From Suillus spraguei (lineage: Eukaryota; Basidiomycota; Agaricomycetes; Boletales; Suillaceae), in contig JABCPU010000305.1 in assembly GCA_016800925.1 (NCBI GenBank), positions 17,250-81,249 of the forward strand: 64,000 nucleotides of DNA, given 5' to 3'. Each line of letters opens with the position of its first letter. Position 1 is the first letter of the stretch. Below are positions 53,230-64,000 of this stretch, one piece after another. Both the position numbers and the translations under genes were made by a program. The notes under the pieces were generated by a model. It was not told the origin of the DNA and ran no database searches. It saw nothing but the letters and a program-made list of their open reading frames with translations.

Positions 53230-54778
53230 TCAGAGTGCTTCAATAATCTGCCTGACTTCCCTCGCCCTGCCTGCGAATAATGATATTTGATTCTTCCCGT
53301 CTTGCATGAGTTGCTCATAGCTATTTTCGATCTCTCGTCTGATCCACTGTTCGACTGTGAGACATCGTTCTTCAGGAGTGAGGGTTTCTGGTCGGAGAGA
53401 AGGAATCGCCGCAAGCTCTGGAGATTGAGAAGGTGGAAGTGACGTCGGAGGGTGGGGTGGACTAGAAAGGGGTGGGTCATGTGATTGTGGCGTCTCATCA
53501 ACAACCATAGGTGTGTTATTGTCATGAGGGGTCTCGGGTCGCGGGGAAGGACGAGGCGTATTTTTGAGGTTGTCCACCTCCACATCGCTCGGGTATTGTT
53601 CGCTATGAAGATCGTCCTGAATGCATACTCGTTGTACGGGTGTATCGTCCGCTCTCGCAGGCGTATCAACCTTTGCTTCCGATGGGACACTTTCTGTTTC
53701 CGATATGATAGGGTTCGTCCCAGATTCTGAGGCTACCACCTCAGCCTCGGATAGGTTTGCCAATACTGACTTGGACGATCTTGCCGGGGCCTTCTTGCTG
53801 GTCGCTTTAGTCTTGGCTGGTGGCTTAGACGCGGAGACAGCGCGTCCCTTTCGTTTTATCTTGGGTGCTTGCACCTCCTCGACAATCTCTGCCTCCGCGA
53901 GCTCGTCACCCGAGTCAGACTGCTCAGGTTTTGGATCGGGTGGAACATCAATTACCCCTTTCTTCGTCCGTGTTCGTGAAACAGTGCGGGGTTTGCTACC
54001 CGAAGCGCTGAAAAACGAGCATTGCGTGCCGGATTTGGTGCGCTTCTTATGTTCCCCTCTGTCGTGGATTGGTCACATCACGTCTCAAGGGGGAACTTCA
54101 TGTACCCACATTGGATCATCGTCAGTGTCCCAGCCACCCAGCGAGAGGTTGCAATACAAGCAGGTCACGGTATCATCACCCTTTGTTTGGGGGGTATACA
54201 CGAACCCTCCCTGAGCCATCTAAAGATGACGAATTGAATTTAAAGTGCGGCGTAAATGAACGTGTGGTCATACCTTCTTTGAGCTAGCGCCGTGGTCATC
54301 TTGCTCGTCATGAGGCCACAAGTCTTCGCCGAATGTCTGAAGACGTGCCTTCTCCATTGCCTTACTCGTTGGCAATCGTTTCTTGTTCAAGAATACAAAG
54401 CTATTATTTTTATAAGCATCTCTTGTGCTTGCAAGACGCGTGAACGCACCTTCCATCCCCTGCAATATCCTCACTGAGTCCGCACCGGACTATTGCCCAT
54501 GCACAAGTACTACCACACTTCTGCCAATGAATCAGAAAAGGATTATCCTCTTCATCCCAGTCGCTCAGCTCTTTATGACACAGAAAACAAGCGACGCTAT
54601 CCTTGTCCTCCCAGCTTGGTGCCCAGTAGAACCCTGCTTCGGCAAGGGTGTGCGGGTTGGCGTTGAAAGAGGAAGGATGGGGCCATTTTACGGTTGCGGA
54701 GGCAGAGTTGGACTTTGAACTCTTTTTCACGCGTTTGGATTTAAGAAAGGAGTCGATGCGTGCTTGAAGGCTTTCCAT
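53230..54778 (-). CDS. BIR1: BIR-domain protein, survivin/Bir1 type (chromosomal passenger complex)
   Basis: Exons on the minus strand are 54778-54450, 54400-54274, 54219-54110 and 54058-53230: 465 codons, 464 residues. First BIR domain, residues about 29-90: KWPHPSSFNANPHTLAEAGFY, CFLCHKELSDWDEEDNPF, HWQKCGSTCAWA, keeping the zinc-binding C-x2-C...H...C. Second BIR, about 117-185: RLPTSKAMEKARLQTF, MAQGGFVYTP, CLYCNLSLGGWDTDDDP, EHKKRTKSGTQC. A long acidic, Ser/Pro-rich linker and a helical end (EQWIRREIENSYEQLM ... REVRQIIEAL) follow. In fungi this subunit localises Aurora kinase to centromeres. The gene is divergent from WAPL across 148 bp. Confidence 0.92.
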
Positions 54779-54926
54779 CGCGATCGAGGTCGTCTTGGAG
54801 AGAAATCAAGGTTTGAGAGGGTCACGTGCGTGTATATTGCGCGCGCCGATGCATCCGGCCGGATTCCGACAAGAGCTCGTTGTCTACCACGATCCACGAC
54901 TATATTCCACGACGACCATAGGGACG
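54779..54926. promoter_or_regulatory. 148-bp bidirectional promoter region of BIR1 and WAPL
   Basis: The only sequence between the two start codons. It is GC-rich (gcgcgccgatgcatccggcc near 54840) with no clear TATA box. Both transcripts must start here or within the coding starts. Confidence 0.6.
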
Positions 54927-57900
54927 ATGAAAAGGACATACGGACGTAAGAACTCGCGCCGTGCGCGACTAGATTCACCGAATGTGGAGGTCGTGCTTTC
55001 GCCACCGCGGAAACGACCCAGAATTGAGGTTGAGGTCGTGCAGCCGCCATCCAATGCGCAATTATCACCGCCTAAACTAACTAGTCCTATCCGAAGAAGT
55101 ACGACTATGCCTGATGTGAGCTCGATTCCGAGCACACCGTCGAATATTCGAACGCCGACTAAGCCAGCTCGGGATCTGAGCACATTGTTCTCCGCTTCTC
55201 CGCCTCGGACGCCGAACTCACCTGGAAGATCACTCGGAGTGGTGAGGCGTATGCTGTCCCGCTCACGCACGGAGTCGTCCATTGATCATAATGCCAGTCA
55301 TAATGTCGGCTTATTAACCCGTTTGTCTTAGTCACCCTATTGAGCTTAATGACGCTAATATTACATCCCCTAGCACCGTCTAACACACTTCCTGTACATT
55401 CTTCTCCACCCAAGATAGCTTCCTCGCGTTCACCTTCTCCAACACAAAGTAAACCCCTTTTGACAAAGCACACACGGACGTATGCTGGCGCATCACGTTC
55501 GTACCGTATTGCGCTTCCGGCAGCTGATCTCGCAGAACCAGATGACACGCGTGAATCTTATGCTGACTTGCGGTCTCGGTGGGGCGTCGACAACTCTGAG
55601 GACGATCCACGTCCTTTCGAAAACGATACTCAAACACTGAAGAGGACCTCTAGTATGGGTTCACGGGTGCTAGCCAATGGGATGATGAATGATCTCAAGA
55701 GTATTACGGAGTTGCGGAGCAAGGGCGAGAGCAGGCGATTTCTTGACGAGGTAGGGTATCTATTTGAAGGCATAGAAAGTGGTTGTGCTATTGCACTCCG
55801 CAGAGCCAGGTGCGTACTGCCACACTCTAGTAACATACTCACCGAAGCTCATTTTCACTGTGATCAGTGTCTTGGAGATTGTCACTAAACTATGCGACCC
55901 CGAATTTAACCGCCGTGCGAAAACATCTGATTTTTATGCTCGCACTTGGGATGTATTCCTCAAAGCCCGTGGAGACGGTCCAGATAAGGTTTGTTCATAT
56001 ATCTTACTTCAAGCTTGTCGACCCTTTTAATGTCATTTTCCACCAAACATGAACTCAATCCTGCGTAGATTCTTGATGCTACCCTCTCCTTCTTTGCGTT
56101 CCTTTCCACCCGCGACCCTCAAACCCTTTCTGAGCTTGCTCATAAACCCGAACTCGTTCCTACTCTCCTCGATATCCTGCGTTCCCTCACTCCCACCCCC
56201 AACATGAAGAGTGATGGGCTCAATCAGGGTATGTCCTGTACATAACCCCCATGAATTTTTCTGATAGATTTTTTTTTGATATCTATCAATGTAACTACCC
56301 GCTGACAAACCATTCAGGTCTGAGGAAAGACATTCTTGCACTTGCCCTGTCAGGGATAGATGCAGTGGGGCTGAGAGCATCAGGCATTGTCAGGACAGAT
56401 GTAGCGCCGGTAAGTAAGTTTCGTGGCGGTTGCTCAGAATGATGTAATAATTGACATTGTTCATTTTCGGAACACTGGATTGGCATTCACGTCATGTTGA
56501 CTATTGGCGGTAGCTCAAAGCCCTTGCAGACGTAATTGCAAAATCAGGAGTGATGAAGGATGTACATGGGGTACGTTATACTGTCACTCCTTTCACTTTG
56601 ATCCCCTTGTTCATTGTTCTTCATTTCGTTGATACCCGACCCGTGTTGTGCCTCTGTTACTACGAACGTTTGATCGTTCGTCATGAACACCATAGCTCTC
56701 CACCCGTACCCTGCTAAGCACTACACTCTCGTCCTTGCCGGCTTCCCTCCTTCCGCCTGCATTTCAGACCCTCCCATCAATCCTCGACTCCCTCCGTGCA
56801 GAGCTTCTGCTCGTCCCTTCACGTGTCAGTGCTTGGGAGAGGGGTCTGGAGCTATTCCCTGGCCATACAAGCTCGGATATAGGGAACAATGGGAATGCAA
56901 GAAGAAATGGGAAAGGAAAAGAAACACATAAACCCTCAGACCCACCGATAGAGATCGCTACTCCTTCGCTCGCTCACATCCACGCCTGTCTCCGCCTTGT
57001 AGATGCCTACATCTTAAAAGAGTGTATGGGCCACATTCCATCACATTCTGGTATCGTAAGTGATGGTTCACATGGGGCTAGGGAACAATCAGAAATCCGC
57101 CATGCGCTGGCGGACCCGGTACTTACAGACGAACTCGTAGAGTTGTGCGTGGCTACTGAGATTCTTGTGCGGGATTCTGTGCGGGATTTGGATACAATGA
57201 ACAAGGAAGAGGATGCGAAAGAAGGCACGGGTGAGCTTGGTACGTTTTCGGTTCTCTTCCTGAATTCTTCGCCAAATCGCTGTCCCAAATATTTGTCCAC
57301 CCTTCCCATAAATATCAACAGGGATGAATCAGAAACTCATTCCTTTCGACAGCACGCAAAACTCTATTCTCCACCCTCCGTATCCTTACGCTTCTTCCAC
57401 CCTCCACGTCCTCTCATTTTCGTCCTTCATCTTCATACTCTCGCTCGTCCCCGACATATTCTGATACTATTCATGATTCCTGGACACCAAGCGATACGGC
57501 CCTATCCCTGGTTACCCGCGTAGTGTTACGTGCACAGGCTGGATGGATTGGGAGTCTTGGTGGTGATGGGGTCAAAGAAGAACGGGACGACGAAGTGACG
57601 CGGGGAAACGAACAACATGCGGTGAAACTGGAGGAGCTAGAGGATATAGATACTTCTTCCGCACCTTTACCTGGCTCCCGACGTGAATCTGCACATTCCC
57701 CTCGAAAAAGGGCACCTTCACCGTCCAAACTTGCGCATAAGCCTTCAAGCAAAACCAATGCGCCAAGTAAACTTGGCAGGCAGGGTACGTCGCATGAAAA
57801 CGGTGCGCCGAGTAAAGGTACCAGCACGCCGAGTGAAGGAACTGGCGTGGGTAAAGGGAAAAGCAAGGCCGTATCAGTCCCGCCGTATACTCTCACACGT

Positions 57901-58756
57901 GTTGAGTCCTTCGACTTGCTTTGCCTGGCACTTGGGTTGCTTCTGAACTGGGCATCTGGGAGCATCGAAAATGGAGGGGTGAGTGAGGGGATGAGACGCA
58001 TTCGTGAGTATTTTTCTCTCTTTCGCTGCCGAGTTTTTGGTGACGACGCTTTGCATCATTACTGACACTCCTCACATAGTTTTCAATCGCGCCTGCCCTG
58101 CCACTCGCAGCTGCTCCCACATCTGTTCATGCCCTCCGTCTTCACAGGTACCACTACTCTCGTGTTTGGTGTCTGTGTATCAGGCATTTGGCAGTTCCGT
58201 ATCTGTATCGACTGATTTCTCATCGCGGAAACCAAAAATCATATCTGGTTATGAACGTAAATCAACCCTGGGTGCCTGTCAAAAGCCGCCATCTGCAAGT
58301 CAGAAGCATAATTCACCCTCTGCGAGCCCTAGTTGTCCCTCTACCTCTCCTAGACGTAATATTGCTTCCTCCCAGCCCACATTGAACACACTCAACATGC
58401 CTCAATCTCCTGAACTCACTTTTCTGGCTGGATACATTGCTGTCCTTCTCGGCCTCCTCTGCACACCCACAGCTCCGCGTGGAATTCGAGTGTTATCTAC
58501 CAACCGATCACTGATATTTGGCGATGTTCTCATCGAGACGCTCATCAGGGACGTACGAGACTTTTTGGCACTGTATGACAATCTCGAAGAAGAGCTCGGT
58601 GACGAGGGTGATATTGTGGATGTAGATATGAGTCTAGATGTAGATCGAGGGCAAGGGCAAGGTAGAGAGAGAGGTAAAGCGCTGGAGAAGAGGAGCGAAG
58701 ATGTAGCGCTTGGGGTACTGAGAGCGTTAGAAGCGTTACGAGACGATGGACTATGA
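54927..58756 (+). CDS. WAPL: WAPL cohesin-release factor
   Basis: Nine exons: 54927-55320, 55374-55809, 55868-55988, 56069-56228, 56318-56409, 56514-56570, 56696-57239, 57353-58003, 58080-58756, giving 1044 codons and 1043 residues with every phase consistent. The N-terminus (MKRTYGRKNSRR) is basic and disordered. The WAPL domain follows: DTRESYADLRSRWGVDNSED, SRRFLDEVGYLFEGIESG, VTKLCDPEFNRRAKTSDFYA, LSFFAFLSTRDPQTL, ARKTLFSTLRIL and LTFLAGYIAVLLGLL. The eighth exon carries a low-complexity insert rich in Ser, Pro and Lys (RKRAPSPSKLAHKPSS). WAPL opens cohesin rings on chromatin. Its neighbour BIR1 also acts in chromosome segregation. Confidence 0.9.
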
Positions 58757-60001
58757 GACATCGTTGATAATTACTTTCAACTGCAGTGGGGTTTGAATCT
58801 GTCGATGATGGTTGGTTGCATTATGGCATCATATAATGATTAGAATGAACGATTGTCTTGATTCTGTTATGGTCTAACTACTAAAGAGACTATTTCACGA
58901 GAGCCGACAAGGCTTGCAGGAAACGACCCACAATTCGCATTGTCACTGAGTACTGAAGGTTGGCATTATGTGGAGAAGACGAACAGTAAATAACTCACAG
59001 AATAATGCGCATAGTTCAATCCGGTGACCCCAGGTATGTAGATAACAATTCTGGTGCGGGCTACATATGCAGTCGTGCCTGTACCCTCACAACATAAGAT
59101 CACAGTGATTGAAGACTTCCTACTCCTTCACAATGTCCAAATCGCATGAATTCTAGGCCATCACAATATAAATGCGCTGACAAGCTGGTGAAGGAAGCCA
59201 TTGTCATGGGCGTAATGATGGTGCGCTCCGCTTAAGCTACGTAAATGCACGCCGAAGGAGCTTGAAGGGAAGAAGTACTACTGTTACGGCGATGGATGGA
59301 AGAGATGTGGCAGTGACGCAGCAAACACTACACAAATCCCCATCGCGAAGTTTACGGCCGTCTTACAGTGTCACGGAAAGGATATGGATTTACAGGATAA
59401 GAAAGGGATAATAACGATAGAGGGAGGAGGAAGACCTGGAGAGGGTAGTGGCGGAGGAGATGGATAAGTGCAGGGAAGAGTGCACTAACTTAAGTATACA
59501 GGAGGAGTCTCCGGAAGTCTATCATACAACTCCTCGGATGCCGGACTCACTTCATGTGACATACTACCACCTGATATCGCACATTTTCTCACGAAGTCCG
59601 TTACTGACGCTTTGTCAGTACACTATGCTTTGGCTTGCATGTTAAAGACTGGTGTGGTTGCGAGTCTAGCTAGTACTGGCACCACTCAGGAGTCAGCAGT
59701 ATATGCCATAGGTACATATATAAATGTATGATTATCATACAAGCTCATTCTATTCATGTCGTGGTGCTGCTCCTGTAGAAACATACTACATAGCCTGTCA
59801 GCAGATTGGAATCAGCAAATGTTATCCTAGACCTCGGCAGCTCGGCCTGACCTGTCGAATTCCTGTGGGTGAATTCGCATCCGAGCTACTCCGAACCGCT
59901 CGGCATCTCGCGGTGTTTCCGCATAAATTTACCACTCACTCAACACTGAGTGTTCTTTCATTTTTCTTCAAACGTTCTGCTCGACGACCACGACGTTCAT
60001 C
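58757..60001. other. intergenic, no gene supported
   Basis: 1.2 kb without a credible frame. The last 60 bases before the MDH start are pyrimidine-rich (cactcaacactgagtgttc, cattttttc-type tracts), as in many highly expressed fungal promoters. Confidence 0.5.
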
Positions 60002-61282
60002 ATGCTCGCCCGCTCTGCAGTCCGTGCTTTATCCGCCAATTCCCGTACTTTCTCTTCCTCTGCTGCAAGGCATACGAAAGTCGCCGTCCTTGGTGCTGGT
60101 GGAGGCATTGGACAACCATTGTCACTCCTTCTCAAGACTGATCCCCTTGTCACCTCTCTCAGTCTCTATGATATCCGTGGCGCACCTGGTGTTGCAGCTG
60201 ATGTAAGCCATGTCGACGCTCACAGTGAGGTACGTTGTTACTTGCTACATACGTTCATCATAGGTTAGTTCAATCAACTTTAAGGTCAAAGGTTACCCTG
60301 CAGACAAGCTTGACGAAGCCCTTGACGGCGTCCAAGTCGTTGTCATCCCTGCTGGTGTCCCAAGAAAGGTGTGTTTCCTCTCCCTATCCTCATGCCTTCT
60401 TCCAGTCCTGACTCTGCCTTTCAGCCCGGCGTAAGTCTTACAATTCATCTATTACTCTACTCTAATATCTTTTATAGATGACTCGTGATGATCTATTTAA
60501 TGTCAGTTATTCATACCTTCCATTAAATTAGCTCCTGCTAATTTGATCTCGGAAGACTAACGCTTCAATTGTCCGTGATCTTGCAGCAGCAATCGGCCGT
60601 GTCGCCCCTACTGCCCACATCCTTGTCATCTCAAATCCTGTCAACTCTACCGTTCCCATTGTTGCCTCTACCCTTCAGAAAGCTGGGGTTTACAACCCTG
60701 CTCGCTTATTTGGTGTAACGACCCTTGATGTCGTTCGTGCTGCTCGCTTCACCGCTGGCATTGCAGGAGTCAAACCCGTGGACACTCCGATAACTGTTGT
60801 CGGTGGTCACAGTGGCGCGACCATTGTACCCTTACTCTCGCAAAATGCACACGGAAAGGCTATCACAGGCGACACTTACAAGGCTCTTGTCCACCGCATT
60901 CAGTTTGGTGGTGACGAGGTTGTGAAGGCTAAAGATGGTGCTGGTAGCGCCACCCTTTCGATGGCATATGCTGGTGCCAAATTCACTAACTCTCTGTTAC
61001 GAGGCTTGAATGGCGAGAAAGGTGTCGTTACGCCTACCTTTGTCGAGAGCCCTCTTTACAAGGACCAGGGTATCGACTTCTTCTCGTCTAATGTGGAACT
61101 TGGTGTAAGTAACGGAAGCAAGCTATCTACTTCATCGTACTCAAGTACTACAGGTCGATGGTGTCGAGAAAATTTACCCTCTCGGGCCTCTTTCCGCTGA
61201 AGAAGAGAAGTTGTTGGAGGCCTGCTTGCCTGAACTCAAGAAGAACGTTGAGAAGGGCAAGGCGTTTGTTGAGAGCTCGTAG
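60002..61282 (+). CDS. MDH1: mitochondrial malate dehydrogenase
   Basis: Exons 60002-60229, 60285-60368, 60425-60430, 60478-60501, 60556-61104 and 61154-61282 give 340 codons, 339 residues, the usual length. The N-terminus [20 protein letters not shown] is a mitochondrial targeting sequence. Then come the NAD-binding loop [19 protein letters not shown], the active-site Arg loop ([17 protein letters not shown]), [23 protein letters not shown], and the catalytic His in [14 protein letters not shown]. The enzyme interconverts malate and oxaloacetate with NAD in the citric acid cycle. The third exon is only 6 nt (Pro-Gly) and the fourth 24 nt, together coding the mobile active-site loop. Confidence 0.96.
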
Positions 61283-61720
61283 AGAGAGTGTGTGATTCGT
61301 TTTAGATCTGTCTCTCAAAATACTTTTGCCATATGCATGACTTGTTCAACGAATATATCTCAGCAGGTCTAAGTCCAGGTATCAAGGCTGTCAAGTCGGC
61401 ATGCACAGGGTACAGCGAGCTGTCACAGATAGTTCAATTCGGCGATCATTTTACTTCCATATCAGGGTGTGGTATAGTTACGCGCTCGCAGGTATTGACG
61501 GCCCTGAGTATAAGGTTCGTGGCGCGTGTGATACTCGTGCTCACTTGGTGCTCAGCAGTCAAAGATCTTCGACCCTTCATCTCCTTTGCTTGGCTTGATT
61601 GACATGTTACTTATCATGTTGCCGTACAGCCTGAGGCCTCAAGGCCTGGTGAGTCACGCTTGACGTTATGAATAATGACCCTGATTGGACTTTTATTGTT
61701 TACTATATATTCTGCCTACC

Positions 61721-63344
61721 ATGATCGGCGACACTAGTGCCTCCCTCCATCCAGCTCTCTTAAGCATGGATTTGCAAAACTGTATTGACCTCTTGACCGT
61801 CCTTGAGTTCCAGAATGTAAGTGATTTTTTTTGTTGATATTTGTGCTTCACTCATTTATAATCTTGGAACTGATAGTATTTTTCCGGTGCTATCACTTCA
61901 ACCATAATAATATCTCATAGCTAACAGGGGTTCGTGCCAGTATCACTAGTGGTTTTGTGGGTGCGTTCTCTTGTCATTTGTCCAACCACCATTCACAAAC
62001 ATCGATTCACAGGGTTACGATTGTTTCCTGACCTTGGACCGGGAGGTGATTTCATCTTTTGAGATATGGTCTGTCATCGACAGGATAACTGTCGTGTATA
62101 GGTATCTTTGATTTATGGGCCACCATGGAAGAAAGGAAGTATTCTTTATGTCATGACGAGATACTCGCCGGTTTTCTTGCTCTGTGTGCACTTGTACAGT
62201 GAGTTCAAATGGCATGCTTTATTTTCAACTCGCAATTAACCAGGATACGGAAGTGATCTATCTCCAGAGTGAAAGAATTGTGGTAAGCATTTTGTTGGAA
62301 ATAATGTCACCTGCCGTCCTGAGGATTCGCCGATTCAGACCTGTAAATTTCTACATACAGTATGGTATTGTAAGCATTGCAGTCATGGAATTACCAGTTC
62401 CGCTTCAAGTTCGTCCTTTAGGTGTTGCTGCATTATGCGTAGCTTGTGCAGAAGGTATTATATTTCTACAGTGTATTTATGCAGAATACTCACAGGACCT
62501 CCAGGTATCTTCGTCCTTCGCACCTATGCATTATGGGGAAACAAGAGATCCATTCTAGCCCTTATGTTGTCAACGATACTCGTGCGTACACAATTGCGTT
62601 CTCACATTCCTTACTCTGACACACCTCACTTCAGTGTCTAGGGATCTTGGATGTGATAATAACAATGACGATTTCGAAGCGGTTGGAACGTGAGTGTCTT
62701 CAAGAAGATCCACATGTAAATCGCTCAATGTAGGTTGATGATAGTCCAACTGTCAGACATGGGTGGCGGTTGTTATTCACTAACCTACGACAAGCTGGCT
62801 GATATCCTTGGACACTTCTGGTAGCATTCGAGATCGGTGAGATCACCAAGCTATCAATGTGGTCAAGTGCTCACTTTTTGCTTCAGAGATCATAGTACTC
62901 ACCATGATACGCGTATATTGGGCATACCGCGAAAGAGGGTGTTTGCTGCTTGATATCCTTCTACAACACAGTATTTTTTACTTCGTAACTGGGCTAAGCA
63001 AGTACTACCTTTATGGCTGTCAAAACGGAATTAATCTTTCAATCCTAGCACTATCGGTGGTCAATATTTTAGCCATTGAATACTTCATCGTGCGTGCAAA
63101 TATGAATCCAACTTGATATCGGCTGAGTGTCCTGATAATTTTTTTCACGCAGTTCAGCTACTCGGACATCTTTGCGACATTTCAAATCATCATGCATACG
63201 ATCGTCGTTACCCGGATGCACCTACAATTTTGCACCACCAGTCAGGTTTGCGACTCATCTACTCAGTCCGGAACCACACACTCTCAATTGACTCAAGAAT
63301 TAACACAAGTTGAGCTTCAGACGTATTCGCATTCGGATGCATGA
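61721..63344 (+). CDS. DUF6533-type multi-pass membrane protein
   Basis: It starts MIGDTSASLHPALLSMD (ATG 61721), with an intron at 61817-61920. The DUF6533 hallmark YDCFLTLDREVISSFEIWSVIDRI (in two overlapping parts) lies near 62016-62090. Later membrane segments are IFVLRTYALWGNKRSILAL (about 62500), VIVLTMIRVYWAYRERGCLL and NILAIEYFIVRANM (62880-63110), and FSYSDIFATFQIIMHTIVV near 63155. It ends ELQTYSHSDA, stop 63342-63344. Several introns between 62090 and 62880 were not resolved, and frame breaks are possible there. This receptor-like family of about seven helices is expanded in Agaricomycetes; its ligands are unknown. Confidence 0.7.
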
Positions 63345-63693
63345 TTATTCAATAGCACTTTTGCATTCGGTCATTTTTCCTGTTGTGTTGCCACGAGTCT
63401 AAACATATTGTTATGTTATCAGGAAAAAGTGAGGGTTACAGAGTAGCACTATATGGTGCTTACTAGTTGTCAAGCTGACGAGTGAGGTGTACGAAATTCT
63501 TGAAGTTTAAGAACGAGGTTTGTCAGTAGAAAATATCTGAGGTCTGAGTCCAAATCACAGTGGGACTACACTTTGGCGTGGTGCACAGGTGTGGCACTTG
63601 TCAAGATATGACTATCGACATCACTCTCGTATGTACTCATTCTTTTCTTTTACATACGCAATCATATGATGCTTCAAATGGAACTTTAATAAT

Positions 63694-63792
63694 ATGCGCG
63701 ATACGACCTAAAGTGCGTGATACACAACATAAAGTGCGCGACACACAACATTTAAGTGCGCGATACACAAGATCAAGTGCGCGATACAAATC
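63694..63792 (+). repeat. short tandem repeat, about five units of 20-22 bp
   Basis: Units begin tgcgcgata or tgcgtgata and continue cacaacataaag, with small differences. Five starts are seen between 63695 and 63780. The last unit is truncated (tgcgcgatacaaatc). No gene spans it. Confidence 0.75.
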
Positions 63793-64000
63793 TTTGGTCA
63801 CTGAAGACATTTGATGTCAAAACCAGGAAATAGCAATTCTATAAGTGTTGACCTAGTAGGGTCCGAGAGGAACAAAAAAATAACAGAAAGTGACCAGCGT
63901 TGCAACCAAGCCTTGAATCTTTCAAGGCCCAGCCAGTACTAGTAATGAGTGCATCATTATTAAGGGAGTACATCATAGCAAGGATGAGTTTGGTCATGTA

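Noticed and set aside
57240..57375. Apparent frameshift in WAPL
   Set aside because: Disappeared when the acceptor tttcgacag at 57352 was used. The nine exons then sum to whole codons.
59724..60206. 160-residue frame over the MDH start
   Set aside because: Out-of-frame shadow of MDH exon 1 plus promoter, with no conserved motif.
1..64000. CRISPR arrays, rRNA and tRNA genes
   Set aside because: No regularly spaced repeats of the right kind, no rRNA cores and no cloverleaf with matching A and B boxes were seen. The sequence is eukaryotic.

Overview
The window reads as nuclear DNA of a filamentous basidiomycete, most likely an Agaricomycete. The evidence is a class I hydrophobin, a DUF6533-type membrane protein, many GT-AG introns of about 50 nt, micro-exons in the malate dehydrogenase gene, and fungal Ty3/gypsy, DIRS-like and Tad/I-like retroelements. 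There is no sign of prokaryotic operons, CRISPR arrays, rRNA or tRNA genes.

Region A (1-19757) is a transposon nest. A minus-strand Ty3/gypsy element (Gypsy-1) runs off the left edge. Its probable 5' LTR is split by a solo LTR (3393-4139, target duplication GTTGC) of the same family as Gypsy-3. A Myb/SANT-like gene follows (4286-5406). Next comes a degenerate DIRS-like retrotransposon (about 5551-19757, minus strand) with inverted terminal repeats and the order gag, RT/RNase H, tyrosine recombinase. It is invaded by a second gypsy element (Gypsy-2, 8893-15430, target duplication CCAAG) and by a 273-bp TA-flanked MITE inside its gag gene.

Region B (19787-40556) is a tandem duplication of a major facilitator transporter gene. 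Copy 1 is split at an intron 3' splice site by an antisense LINE (22350-36586, 12-13 bp target duplication, poly-A end). The LINE is in turn split inside its RNase H domain by an apparently intact, recent gypsy element (Gypsy-3, 23344-31283, two 769-bp LTRs with no difference seen, target duplication CTCCC). Gypsy-3 has a textbook -1 frameshift site between gag and pol. It also carries, antisense between pol and the 3' LTR, a three-exon gene for a coiled-coil protein with a cysteine pattern close to the fungal Zn2Cys6 type. This cargo gene is the most interesting object in the window. Copy 2 of the transporter is a pseudogene, and a third fragment lies at about 43040-43255.

Region C (41047-63344) is ordinary host sequence. 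It holds a secreted Ser/Thr-rich surface protein, an unidentified gene (43188-45417), the TORC2 subunit SIN1, a class I hydrophobin, a BIR-domain (survivin-type) gene divergent from a WAPL cohesin-release gene across 148 bp, mitochondrial malate dehydrogenase, and a DUF6533 membrane protein. A short tandem repeat lies near the right end.

Exon models for BIR1, WAPL, MDH, the hydrophobin, the 43188-45417 gene and the Gypsy-3 antisense gene each sum to a whole number of codons, which supports them. Family assignments were made by reading motifs, without a database search.
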